Shown here one piece after another: positions 23,638 to 31,687 of a stretch of DNA of 38,105 nucleotides. A program made the position numbers and the translations under genes. Location of the stretch: assembly GCA_029941785.1 (NCBI GenBank), contig JAPYTK010000007.1, positions 22,233-60,337 of the forward strand, read 5' to 3'. The stretch's first letter is position 1, and the number at the start of each line of letters is the position of its first letter. The DNA is from Polyangiaceae bacterium (GTDB taxonomy: Bacteria; Myxococcota_A; Polyangia; Polyangiales; Polyangiaceae). The notes under the pieces are model-generated. The model was not told the DNA's origin, did not search any database, and saw only the letters and a list, made by a program, of their open reading frames with translations.

Positions 23638-26184
23638 GTGAAGCGGACTCGGTGGCGGTCAGGGTGTTGGGCGGCGGTATGCACGGCCGCTCTCCTGTCA
23701 TTGGCCGGAGCGACGGCGAGCGCAGGCGTGTGGCCCGGCGAGCACGAGCGGGTCAGGCGCGATATGGCGAGCGACGATCTGCCTCGGCGACGTCGTGCGG
23801 CGGCTCGTCTCACAGAATTACCGCAGTATATGGCGGCTTCCTTGGTTGCCCGGGCACTGGATGACTCGGATCTGAACGTGAAACTCGCCGCGGCGCGCGC
23901 GGCCATCCACCTGGGTTTGCCTCGTGCGGGAGATCGCGTTGTCGGGTGGTTGAAGGAGCGAGACACCAGGTTGCGGGCCATGGCTTGTGAGGTGATCGCC
24001 GTTTCCCCTACCGACCGGTCCCTGGCGGCGCTGGTGCGCGTTCTTGGCGACACGGAGTCGGAGGTCAGGCTCGCCGCCGTGCGGGCGCTCGGACGCGGGG
24101 GCGACTCGGACGCGGTATCTGCCCTTCTGGGTCAGCTCGACGACGCTTCGAGCAAGGTGCGGGTCGAGGTCGTACGTGCTCTCGGGCGGTTGGGAGATCC
24201 CCGCGCCGTCGTGCCTCTCGTGAGTAAGTTGAAGGATTCCGAAACAGACGTTCGTCGCCACGTGGCCCAGGTTCTCGGTGCGCTCGCTGACCGGCGAGCC
24301 GTGCCTAGCTTGATCGCGGCGCTGCGCGATCGCAACATGGACGTACGCCGGGGGTCGCTCGAGGCTCTGGGGAAGCTCGGGGCGGCGGACGCGCGACCGG
24401 CTATCGTGGCGCTGCTCGAGGAAGAAGTGTCCGACAGTGGTCTGCGCGTGGCGGCTATCGAAGCGCTCGCAGGCATCGCGACGCCCGCTGCCATCGATCG
24501 CTTGATCGACGAACTCCAGCGAGAAGGTCCGGTGCCACTCGAAGAGGATTCCGCAGTGCGGGTCGCTTTGAGAATCGCATACGGTCGGGCTGGCGGCGGC
24601 GTTGTCGCGAGACTCGTGGCGGCTCTCGATCTGACTCGCGTCACCCGCCGGGCGGCGACTGTGGTTTTGGCGCTCGGGGCCTTGGGGGACAAGCAAGGCG
24701 TTGCCCCGATCGTACGCGCGGCTCGGCGGGGAGCGGTACCCCTTCATCACGTGGTATCCGCTCTCCGTGCGATCGGCGGTCCGGAGGGGCTGCTCTTCAC
24801 GCTCGAGCACCTCGATGCACCGGACGCCGATGTTCGTCGAGCGGTGGTCGAAGCCGCCGCCGTTTTGGCCCAGCCCTCGCGCCGAGATGGGCGAGCGGTC
24901 GACGTCGTGCGGGCACGTGTTCTGGCACACAAGACGCCCCTGGGGGAGCGTCTTGCTTTGGTTCGCTTGTTGGGGCGCACGGGCTCGCAGCGAGCGCGGC
25001 CGGTGTTGTTGGCCTTGCTGTCGCGACCTGAATCCGTGATGCGTGTTGCGGTGATCGATGCCTTGGCCACGCTGGGATCGACGTCACAGAAGCTCGACAC
25101 CAAGCTCGTGTCGGCGCTCGATGACGACTCGTCGGCGGTGCGCCTCGCGGCGGCTCGCGCTTTGGCGCGGGTTGGCGGCTGGGCGGCAAGTCGCCAACTC
25201 TTGTCCCGACTCCGTATCGCTCCGCGACAAGATCGCCTGGCCCTCGGCATCGCCGTGTCCGGTGCCGTGGCGCGTGGTGGTCGGGACGAGCAAGCGGATC
25301 AGATCGCACGGATGCTCGGTCCGTCTTCGTGGGTCACGCGAGACGCCCTCATCGAGAGCTTGGGTCGCTTGTCAGGGCCCCGCTCCCTTGCCGTGTTGGC
25401 CACACTGGCGACGGCCGTGGATCGCGACGACCGTCGAAAGGTCGCGGAGGTCTTGGCGGGGCGAAAAGGGGGCCAGTCCATTCTGCTCAAGCTCGCTACC
25501 GATCCGCAGGGCTCGGTGCGCGCGACCGCCATGTGGGCGCTGGGTAGCGCGCCACAATGGTCATCCGAGGCGGCCAAGACGATCGAGTCGGCGCTCGCTG
25601 ACGCGGACTCGATGGTTGCGGCCAATGCGGTGGCTGCCTGGGGCCGTCTCCTATCGCGTCGGGCGTCACTGCCGGCGGGCGCGCGGGATCACCTCTGCAG
25701 GGCGCTCGGCGACGCACGCGCGTACGTTCGGCTCAACGCGGTCGTTGGCTTGCATGCGCTCAGTCGGCGCCACGGATCGATGGCCCTCTGCGAGGGGGGA
25801 AAGGTCCGGGACCGGCTGCGTGCGGATCGCTCATGGCGGGTGCGGGGGGCAGCGGCGAGCCTTCTGAGGTGGCGCAGCGAGGTTCGTCGCGCGGGGCAAG
25901 CGGCCGACCGTCGCGCCTTGCGTCGCTGCGAAGTCGACGAGGTACATCAAGCGGTCGCGAGGCGATGTCAGACGCTGACCGAGTTGCCTCAGGGTACCGA
26001 AGACGTACTGCTTTTCGTGACCGGCGTGTCCGGCAACCGCGCTCAGCCGCGGGCTGCTTTTGCGCTCCTATTGGCCGACGGGTGGTTGCGCCTAGGGCAT
26101 GCGGATCGTCGGGGTGCCGTGTTCGCCCGCGCGATTGCACGCGGGCCAGTGGAATTGGCGGTGCCTGTGGATCGACTACGTTGA
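23638..26184 (+). CDS. large exported HEAT/PBS-lyase-repeat protein
   Basis: The 848-residue protein starts at GTG 23638 with a signal peptide (basic KRTRWRSG, then WAAVCTAALLSLAGATASA, cleavage before GVWPGE). Nearly the whole chain is about 30-residue HEAT repeats of the form DSDLNVKLAAARAAIHLG / DTESEVRLAAVRALGRGG / DDASSKVRVEVVRALGRLG / DRNMDVRRGSLEALGKLG. A short C-terminal region (from about 770) with two cysteines and LLFVTGVSGN differs. HEAT solenoids bind other proteins; in the periplasm this may be a scaffold or chaperone-like factor. It follows the fusion gene by 36 bases on the same strand. Confidence 0.85.
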   Translation: MKRTRWRSGCWAAVCTAALLSLAGATASAGVWPGEHERVRRDMASDDLPRRRRAAARLTELPQYMAASLVARALDDSDLNVKLAAARAAIHLGLPRAGDRVVGWLKERDTRLRAMACEVIAVSPTDRSLAALVRVLGDTESEVRLAAVRALGRGGDSDAVSALLGQLDDASSKVRVEVVRALGRLGDPRAVVPLVSKLKDSETDVRRHVAQVLGALADRRAVPSLIAALRDRNMDVRRGSLEALGKLGAADARPAIVALLEEEVSDSGLRVAAIEALAGIATPAAIDRLIDELQREGPVPLEEDSAVRVALRIAYGRAGGGVVARLVAALDLTRVTRRAATVVLALGALGDKQGVAPIVRAARRGAVPLHHVVSALRAIGGPEGLLFTLEHLDAPDADVRRAVVEAAAVLAQPSRRDGRAVDVVRARVLAHKTPLGERLALVRLLGRTGSQRARPVLLALLSRPESVMRVAVIDALATLGSTSQKLDTKLVSALDDDSSAVRLAAARALARVGGWAASRQLLSRLRIAPRQDRLALGIAVSGAVARGGRDEQADQIARMLGPSSWVTRDALIESLGRLSGPRSLAVLATLATAVDRDDRRKVAEVLAGRKGGQSILLKLATDPQGSVRATAMWALGSAPQWSSEAAKTIESALADADSMVAANAVAAWGRLLSRRASLPAGARDHLCRALGDARAYVRLNAVVGLHALSRRHGSMALCEGGKVRDRLRADRSWRVRGAAASLLRWRSEVRRAGQAADRRALRRCEVDEVHQAVARRCQTLTELPQGTEDVLLFVTGVSGNRAQPRAAFALLLADGWLRLGHADRRGAVFARAIARGPVELAVPVDRLR

Positions 26185-26258
26185 ATTTGGCCCGTCGCCG
26201 GGCTCGATGTCAATTTCGATGGGGTGGTTCTGCTACTGCCCGAATCGGAGAAACGCTC

Positions 26259-26603
26259 ATGCATGCTAGCCAGACGAAGTCGCCTTGCACCTTTCACCTA
26301 CCGAGCGTGATGTTGAAGGACATCGAAACGTACGCGCTGGGTGTCGATCGCCCCACTGGCTGGTGCGTGCGCATGGCTTGGAGTCTCGCCGCGCCGGAAA
26401 TCGAACGCTACAGCCCGGACGATCGCACCGTCGAGACCGGCCTGTTTGGCGGTCTGCGTCAGCCACAACCGGTGCCGTTGCCCAATGGCACGTGGCGCAC
26501 CATTCGCCAGGAGGCCGCGCGACTCGATCGATCCCCGTCCTGGATCGTGCAGCAGGCGTGGCGGATTGCGCGCCCCCATTTTCTCGAGACCGCCCACGCG
26601 TAG
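26259..26603 (+). CDS. small protein with ribbon-helix-helix-like C-terminus
   Basis: I place the start at ATG 26259 because GAATCGGAGAAACGCTC upstream gives a GGAG site at suitable distance; the longer open frame overlapping the HEAT gene is noise. The 114-residue product has two similar segments, FHLPSVMLKDIETYALGVDRP and, near the end, IRQEAARLDRSPSWIVQQAWRIA. The last segment is the helix-turn-helix part of a ribbon-helix-helix pattern, and resembles a family of small Myxococcota proteins with DRSLSWVVQ-type endings (from memory, TIGR04563). A DNA-binding or regulatory role is likely but not certain. Confidence 0.65.
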   Translation: MHASQTKSPCTFHLPSVMLKDIETYALGVDRPTGWCVRMAWSLAAPEIERYSPDDRTVETGLFGGLRQPQPVPLPNGTWRTIRQEAARLDRSPSWIVQQAWRIARPHFLETAHA

Positions 26604-26689
26604 GGTCGACTTGTTCGTCGGGGCCGGAGCGGCCGGCGCCGTGTTCCGAGCCCTTGGACCGGTTTGCCCGGCGAGCACCGCTGGATGTT

Positions 26690-26749
26690 AGTATACTTAG
26701 TGTAATAAACTAAATGTATTAATACTTAGGGTAATACACTAAGTATACT
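26690..26749. repeat. 60-bp AT-rich dyad-symmetric element
   Basis: Perfect 15-base inverted arms lie at 26690-26704 (AGTATACTTAGTGTA) and 26735-26749 (TACACTAAGTATACT). Near the same centre is a perfect 10-base palindrome GTATTAATAC (26716-26725). Inside it are also two direct 20-base copies (26694-26713 and 26723-26742; 18 of 20 identical, 29-base period), each with TTAG...CTAA ends. The GC content is about a quarter, in a strongly GC-rich region. It lies between convergent genes and ends at the NTAQ1 stop codon. It could be a multi-site operator, a recombination site or a transcription end hairpin. Confidence 0.75.
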
Positions 26750-27303
26750 CACGGCGGCCCGTCGAGTTTCTCACGTAGAGACGTCAAGTCGAGTACCTCC
26801 CCGCCGATCGCTCGATCTTCGAAGTCGATGAAGCGCATCAGGTTGGGAGCCTGGTCCTTCGCGCCTGGCGCAGGCCACGCAGGCGGTGGGGCATTCCAAG
26901 ACCCGTCAGCGCTGCGCATGTGGGCCCGGTTGCTGCGAAAGGTCTTCAGGAGCTTCTCGCCGTCGATCGTGCGGAAGCACGGTGCGAGCTGCGGCGCGGG
27001 ATCGCGGAAGGACAGACGTAGGTAGTCGGACGCGGGCATCGGCCAACCCAGCAGCGTGTCGAGGTCCCACACGAGCCAAGGCTCCGCGGTCAGCAACACG
27101 ACGTGATAGTCCCACAGCACGGGCTCTCCCTCTCGGCCGGCGCGCTGGGCCCACATGCCGACCCGTCGCTGGGGGTTGCTGATGAACAGAACGAAACGAG
27201 GGAGGGCGGCAAGCGCAGGCGCCTGGCACAGCCACCACACGTTTTCTTCGCAGTAAAATGCTTGGTAACGGCAGTCCTCGGCGAGAAGCAACTCAGCCTG
27301 CAT
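26749..27303 (-). CDS. protein N-terminal glutamine amidohydrolase (NTAQ1 family)
   Basis: The 184-residue protein matches the eukaryotic NTAQ1 fold and its Cys-His-Asp triad: Cys18 in FYCEENVWWL, His67 in WDYHVVLL and Asp82 in WDLDTLLGWP. The family removes the side-chain amide of an N-terminal Gln to leave Glu, which is the first step in the Gln branch of the N-degron pathway. The C-terminal FRSNRAHMRSADGSW and the PAWPAP stretch also fit the family. Its start ATG 27303 lies inside the end of the upstream small gene (11-base overlap), so the two are translationally coupled. Its stop codon is at the AT-rich dyad. Confidence 0.88.
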   Translation of the reverse strand: MQAELLLAEDCRYQAFYCEENVWWLCQAPALAALPRFVLFISNPQRRVGMWAQRAGREGEPVLWDYHVVLLTAEPWLVWDLDTLLGWPMPASDYLRLSFRDPAPQLAPCFRTIDGEKLLKTFRSNRAHMRSADGSWNAPPPAWPAPGAKDQAPNLMRFIDFEDRAIGGEVLDLTSLREKLDGPP

Positions 27304-27493
27304 CGGAGCGCACGACGTGGGTCACTGGACCTCCGCGGTCCTCCCAGTGCTCACTGTGCTCTTCGTTGCGGTGAGGGCCCCCGTGCGCGTCCTCGAGATC
27401 GCAAGAAACCTCGAATCGCTCCTTGGCGATGCTCGACGAGGTGCCAGGGACGTCGCCCGTGACGATAATGATGGCACGGTGTGGGCAAGCCAT
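27293..27493 (-). CDS. small protein with possible metal-binding C-x-n-HxxPH motif
   Basis: From ATG 27493 (GTG 27499 also possible) the product is 66 residues. It begins MACPHRAIIIVTGDVPG and later has CDLEDAHGGPHRNEEHSEHW, with Cys and clustered His that could bind a metal such as zinc. Similar short segments (C...GHxGPH) are seen in small proteins of actinobacteria and myxobacteria, without known function. It is coupled to the NTAQ1 gene by overlap. Confidence 0.6.
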   Translation of the reverse strand: MACPHRAIIIVTGDVPGTSSSIAKERFEVSCDLEDAHGGPHRNEEHSEHWEDRGGPVTHVVRSDAG

Positions 27494-27586
27494 GGCCACG
27501 GTCTACCATGACGGTGGAAGAAGGCGAAGACGCAGTGTTTGGCCTCGCTTGGCGGGCGCCGACCGATGCGCTAGCTTGCCTATGTC

Positions 27587-27958
27587 ATGAACATGGGAAC
27601 GCGGCGCCGCGTGTGCGAACTGGTGTTGGGGCTGATCGCCACCGACGACGAGCTGCACCCCTCGGAGTTTCGGTTCATGGTGAAGGTCTTCGCTTCATTC
27701 GGTGTCTCCCAAACAGACGAGGAAGAGGTCATCGCGCCGACCGTGCGTGCGTTCGAGGCTGCAAAGGCGATGAGAGAACTGCCCGAAGAGGTGCACGACG
27801 AGACGATCGAGTTGCTCGTGGCGGCGGCCGCGGCGGACGGCAAGATCGACGAGGCCGAGCGGGAGTTCCTGCGCGCGGTTGCGGGTGCGATCGACTTGAG
27901 CACCGAGGCAATCGACGAACGTCTGGACAAGGCTCTCAAGACGGTCTCGGCGGTGTAG
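27587..27958 (+). CDS. TerB-like helical protein
   Basis: The 123-residue protein starts at ATG 27587. It has two similar acidic segments, LGLIATDDELHPSEFRFM and VAAAAADGKIDEAEREFL, each followed by helix pairs. This is the TerB/DjlA N-terminal-like layout, where an acidic loop may bind a metal ion. TerB-type proteins occur in tellurite and other stress systems, but a lone small TerB-like protein gives no clear function. The next gene begins 13 bases later on the same strand. Confidence 0.78.
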   Translation: MNMGTRRRVCELVLGLIATDDELHPSEFRFMVKVFASFGVSQTDEEEVIAPTVRAFEAAKAMRELPEEVHDETIELLVAAAAADGKIDEAEREFLRAVAGAIDLSTEAIDERLDKALKTVSAV

Positions 27959-27971
27959 GGAACGGAACCCG

Positions 27972-28865
27972 GTGAGCGCGGTTCATACGCGGGTCCTGCG
28001 CTACGTGTACCGCACGGAGCGCATCCCGGCTCGGCTGCGATGGTGGCTAGCGGCCCGTGGCATGCGGGATTGGCTACGGATCGTGACCAAGGAACTCGGG
28101 CCGCATTTGGGCAGTGAGTCCCGGTTGATCATGGCGACCCTGGCGGCCCGCTGTTTCGAGCGCCGCTACCAGGTGTTGCGTGAATCCCTTGCTCACCTCC
28201 CGACGGTCGACGAAGATCCGCGGGCTGCGGCGCTGGTGATGAGCGGCCTGTATCGGATCCACGCTGCCAGTCCGGGAGCGTGGATCCTCGACGGTCTTGG
28301 GGGGGCTGCCGCGACGTGGCAGGAGCGACGCGAGGCGCGGCGGTTGATCGCGCCGCTCAGCACCGAGGAGCGCTGGCGGGAGGTGACGGTGCACCTGGGC
28401 GAGTGGCTCATCGTGCTCACCGAAGAGCTTCCCGATAGGCTTCCGCGGGCACGGCAGATCGTCGCTGACATCTGTTTCCGCATGGGCGTGCGTTACGGAG
28501 AAACGATGAGGGAAATGTTCGCTCTCAGCAGCGATGAGAACCAGCCGGCGCTGGCCATCGAGGTTCTTCGGATGAGCGAGTATATTTTCAGGGTCAATCC
28601 AAAACACTGGGGCGAGAGCGACGAGGAAGCGGGATGGCTCGAGGGCAACGCCTGCCCGTGGTTCGATCGGCCCGGCTGGCAGCAGGTGCACTGCGGCATC
28701 TTCGGACAATTCCAGAGCGGGATCAGCTCTGTTTTTGGTCTGAACTACAAACTCACCAAGACCATCCCCAAGCATGGCGGGGACACCTGCCGTATCGATT
28801 TGAAACCGCTACGTATTCGGCGCGACAAGCATGGCCCGGCGGTAGGCACGCTGCCGGTACCCTAG
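27972..28865 (+). CDS. conserved unknown protein with C-terminal Cys/His-rich domain
   Basis: The 297-residue product starts at GTG 27972. The first about 200 residues look helical (LRYVYRTERIPARLRWWLAA, LIMATLAARCFERRYQVLRE). The C-terminal region has NACPWFDRPGWQQVHCGIFG, then GLNYKLTKTIPKHGG, then TCRIDLKPL, giving three Cys and two His. Such a Cys-rich tail recalls the end of ATC hydrolase-like (L-2-amino-thiazoline-4-carboxylate) proteins, and also V4R-like domains; I cannot decide. No signal peptide. It follows the TerB-like gene and probably shares its transcript. Confidence 0.7.
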   Translation: MSAVHTRVLRYVYRTERIPARLRWWLAARGMRDWLRIVTKELGPHLGSESRLIMATLAARCFERRYQVLRESLAHLPTVDEDPRAAALVMSGLYRIHAASPGAWILDGLGGAAATWQERREARRLIAPLSTEERWREVTVHLGEWLIVLTEELPDRLPRARQIVADICFRMGVRYGETMREMFALSSDENQPALAIEVLRMSEYIFRVNPKHWGESDEEAGWLEGNACPWFDRPGWQQVHCGIFGQFQSGISSVFGLNYKLTKTIPKHGGDTCRIDLKPLRIRRDKHGPAVGTLPVP

Positions 28866-28872
28866 GCGGCTC

Positions 28873-29316
28873 TCAGCCGCCGTTGCCACCGTCGGTGCAG
28901 GACACCTCATCGGCGCAGTTGAAGAACGAATTGACGCCGCTGCACTGCTCCACCTTGTCGAGACACGTTTCGATCTGATCGAGCTGCGGCGCCGAGCAGT
29001 CGCTCAAATCGGGTACGCAGCCCTCCATGCATTCGGAGAAGCGCACGACCTCGCATTTTTCCAGGAGTTCACAGACTTCGGCACACAGGATGGTCGCATC
29101 GGGCGACGGGTCGCCGCTGGTGGTGAACGTGCCTGTGACCGAGGAGGTTACCCCCACCACGCCGGTCGATTGAGAACTTGTACCGTTTCCTCCGTTTCCG
29201 CCGCTGGTCGCGCTGCCCGCGCCGCCGGCCCCCGATGTGGGCGCGAGAACGGTGACTTCGCTCGCGCAGCCGGTGACCAGAAACAAGAAAGCCCCGAGAA
29301 TGCATGCATACTTCAT
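28873..29316 (-). CDS. Cys-rich myxobacterial-type lipoprotein
   Basis: The 147-residue protein has a signal peptide with lipobox VTGC (Cys17), then a Gly/Ser/Thr-rich spacer (about 28-65), then a compact domain with about ten cysteines at regular spacing (CAEVCELLEKCEV, ECMEGCVPDLSDC, CLDKVEQC). This layout is common in Polyangia lipoproteins and suggests a small disulfide-stabilised extracytoplasmic domain. Function unknown. It is divergent from the BMC operon (108 bases between starts) and converges with the previous gene with 7 bases between. Confidence 0.8.
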   Translation of the reverse strand: MKYACILGAFLFLVTGCASEVTVLAPTSGAGGAGSATSGGNGGNGTSSQSTGVVGVTSSVTGTFTTSGDPSPDATILCAEVCELLEKCEVVRFSECMEGCVPDLSDCSAPQLDQIETCLDKVEQCSGVNSFFNCADEVSCTDGGNGG

Positions 29317-29424
29317 GGTTCGTGGGGGATATCACGCTTTTACAGGCCGCGCACACCAGGGGCGCGCTTCGTCGCTGCGACTTGACGCCTCTCCCCGACG
29401 GCAACAGCGTGGCGCGACCTCACC

Positions 29425-30960
29425 ATGAGTCGTAGTCCAGCCATCGCCATCGGCGCCGATCACGGCGGTTTCGCTCTCAAGGAAGCGCTGAAGAAGTCGC
29501 TCCAGGCAAAGGGCTACGAGGTCGAGGATTGCGGGACGCTCGATGGTTCGCGTTGCGACTATCCCATCATCGCTGCGGCGGTCGCCGAGCGCGTATCCGA
29601 TGGTCGTTGTCCGAGGGGGATCATCATCGATGGGGCGGGGATCGGGTCCTCGATGGCAGCCAACAAGCTGCCGGGCGTGCGCGCGGCCCTCTGTTACGAC
29701 CTTTCCTCGGCCCGCAACAGTCGCGAGCACAACGACGCCAATGTGCTGACCCTAGGAGCGGGGCTCATCGGAGCAGCCCTTGCCGAGCAGATCGCTGATG
29801 TCTGGTTGACCACGGTGTGCACGGAAGATCGGCACAAGAAGCGGGTCGCCATGATCTCAGCCATCGAGGAAGAAGCAGCAAAATGTAGCCCCTGCGCGAC
29901 CGGTACCGCGTCTGCAGGCGACGCTTCCTCAGGCTTCAGCCCCTCGTCAGCAGACTTACCGCTTGCAGGAACGAGCGTAAGCCCGCAGAATGCCGCGCCT
30001 CAGCCAGTGACCGACTCGCTCGCGCGAGCCTTTCAGGCCAACGCCGCGAATTGGATGAAGGGGGGCACTGGTGAAGCGCAAACCCCTACGAAAGCTATGA
30101 CAGAACTCGACCGACTCTCTGGCGCCGATCTCGAACGGGTGGTCGCGCGGGTGGCTGAACTTCTCGCCAGCGGCGGCGAGGCACGCGGCGGTATGTGGTG
30201 CTTCGGTGATGTCTGCATCAGCGGCGCGGTCGCGCGCGACTGGATCGCGATGGGCGTGGGACGCTTGAGCGGCGCGCTGGGCGGCGGGCATCAAGTTGCG
30301 GACGTGGCCAGCTACATCGACCACACCTTGCTCAAGCCCGTGGCAACCGAAGAGCAAGTCCGGGCCTTGTGCGAAGAGGCGCGAAAATTCGAGTTTGCGA
30401 GCGTGTGCGTCAACCCTACCTGGGTGAAGTTGGCCGCGAGCATTCTGGCCGGATCGCCGGTCAAGGTGTGCACGGTCGTGGGCTTCCCGCTCGGAGCGAC
30501 CACCCCGGAGGTCAAGGCCATGGAAGCGCGCAAAGCCATTCGTGATGGTGCCCGCGAGATCGACATGGTGATCAACATCGGTGCCCTGAAGAGCGGCGAT
30601 GACGACTTGGTGTACCGGGACATCCGTCTCGTGGTTGACGCTTGTGAGGATGGCCGGTCGCTCAGCAAGGTCATCATCGAGACGGCCTTGCTCACTGACG
30701 ATGAGAAGGTGCGGGCGTGCAAGGCGGCGCGCCGGGCGCGCGCGGATTTCGTCAAGACGAGTACAGGTTTTGCTTCCGGAGGCGCGACCGCTCAGGATGT
30801 GGCGCTGATGTCGAGCGTGGTGCGAGGCACGAGCATGGGGGTGAAGGCCTCGGGCGGGGTTCGCAACCTCGACGATTTGCAGAAGATGGTGCATGCGGGC
30901 GCGACACGCATTGGTGCGAGCGCGGGCGTTGCGATTGTGAAGGAGGCGGGCCGCGGTTGA
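29425..30960 (+). CDS. RpiB-DeoC fusion: sugar-phosphate isomerase domain plus deoxyribose-phosphate aldolase, microcompartment enzyme
   Basis: This 511-residue protein heads the microcompartment operon. Residues 1-about 150 are RpiB/LacA: ADHGGF (11-16), [13 protein letters not shown] (69-81), [10 protein letters not shown] (99-108) and RHKKR (136-140). The residue at the usual catalytic Cys position is Asp69. Residues about 292-508 are class I Deo[22 protein letters not shown], Asp380 in EIDMVINIG, Schiff-base Lys444 in [13 protein letters not shown], and Lys474 in GVKASGG, all conserved. DeoC splits 2-deoxyribose-5-phosphate into acetaldehyde and glyceraldehyde-3-phosphate. The 140-residue linker holds an amphipathic helix (about 226-247, [20 protein letters not shown]) like a microcompartment encapsulation peptide, and Cys pairs at 154/157 and 259/264. 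Confidence 0.92.
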   Translation: MSRSPAIAIGADHGGFALKEALKKSLQAKGYEVEDCGTLDGSRCDYPIIAAAVAERVSDGRCPRGIIIDGAGIGSSMAANKLPGVRAALCYDLSSARNSREHNDANVLTLGAGLIGAALAEQIADVWLTTVCTEDRHKKRVAMISAIEEEAAKCSPCATGTASAGDASSGFSPSSADLPLAGTSVSPQNAAPQPVTDSLARAFQANAANWMKGGTGEAQTPTKAMTELDRLSGADLERVVARVAELLASGGEARGGMWCFGDVCISGAVARDWIAMGVGRLSGALGGGHQVADVASYIDHTLLKPVATEEQVRALCEEARKFEFASVCVNPTWVKLAASILAGSPVKVCTVVGFPLGATTPEVKAMEARKAIRDGAREIDMVINIGALKSGDDDLVYRDIRLVVDACEDGRSLSKVIIETALLTDDEKVRACKAARRARADFVKTSTGFASGGATAQDVALMSSVVRGTSMGVKASGGVRNLDDLQKMVHAGATRIGASAGVAIVKEAGRG

Positions 30961-30983
30961 ATCGGGGCGCGTCGTCAAGAGTT

Positions 30984-31009
30984 TGCGGAGGTGATGTTTC
31001 ACCTCCGCA
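30984..31009 (+). promoter_or_regulatory. perfect hairpin between the enzyme gene and the BMC-H gene
   Basis: TGCGGAGGTGA (30984-30994) and TCACCTCCGCA (30999-31009) form a perfect 11-base stem with loop TGTT. There is no T-tract after it, so a simple intrinsic terminator is unlikely. It lies 31 bases before the BMC-H start and may act as an mRNA processing or stabilising element that raises shell-protein output relative to the enzyme. Confidence 0.65.
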
Positions 31010-31039
31010 TGAGTGAGAGACAAGGAAAGGTACAGGACA

Positions 31040-31336
<297 letters not shown>

Positions 31337-31342
31337 GCCCCC

Positions 31343-31630
31343 ATGCTGCTCGGAGAGGTCGTCGGTACGGTCGTCTCCACGCAAAAGGAGACGACCCTCG
31401 TGGGCCTGAAGTTTCTCCTGGTGCGGGCGATCGACGAAACGCGCAAGCCGACCGGCGCCATGGTTGTGGCGGCGGACGCGGTGGGATCAGGGGTGGGCGA
31501 GATCGTGCTGTACGCCAGCGGATCGAGCGCGCGCCAGACCAAAGTGACCGATAATCGTCCCGTGGACGCCGTGATTATGGCGATCGTGGATCAGATCGAG
31601 GTGGCGGGCGAGGTTCTGTACAAGAAGTGA
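31343..31630 (+). CDS. BMC-P pentameric shell vertex protein (EutN/CcmL family), copy 1
   Basis: The 95-residue protein is a EutN/CcmL-family beta-barrel: [13 protein letters not shown] at the N-terminus, [33 protein letters not shown] and a C-terminal [14 protein letters not shown]. Pentamers of this family close the twelve vertices of icosahedral shells. Copy 1 is the most typical of three in this operon, with the canonical GxGxGE loop. It follows BMC-H by 6 bases. Confidence 0.95.
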   Translation: MLLGEVVGTVVSTQKETTLVGLKFLLVRAIDETRKPTGAMVVAADAVGSGVGEIVLYASGSSARQTKVTDNRPVDAVIMAIVDQIEVAGEVLYKK

Positions 31631-31687
31631 GCTGCAGGCTGCGGCGACCGGGCTTTATGCGGCAGGGATTGAGGAGGCGATAGACAG

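Noticed and set aside
29382-29410. Sigma70 promoter for the microcompartment operon (TTGACG at 29382)
   Set aside because: The -35 is fair but the position 17 bases downstream (CAGCGT) is not a -10; I could not place a convincing promoter.
30984-31009. Intrinsic terminator
   Set aside because: The stem is perfect but no T-tract follows on either strand, and the downstream shell genes have no obvious separate promoter.
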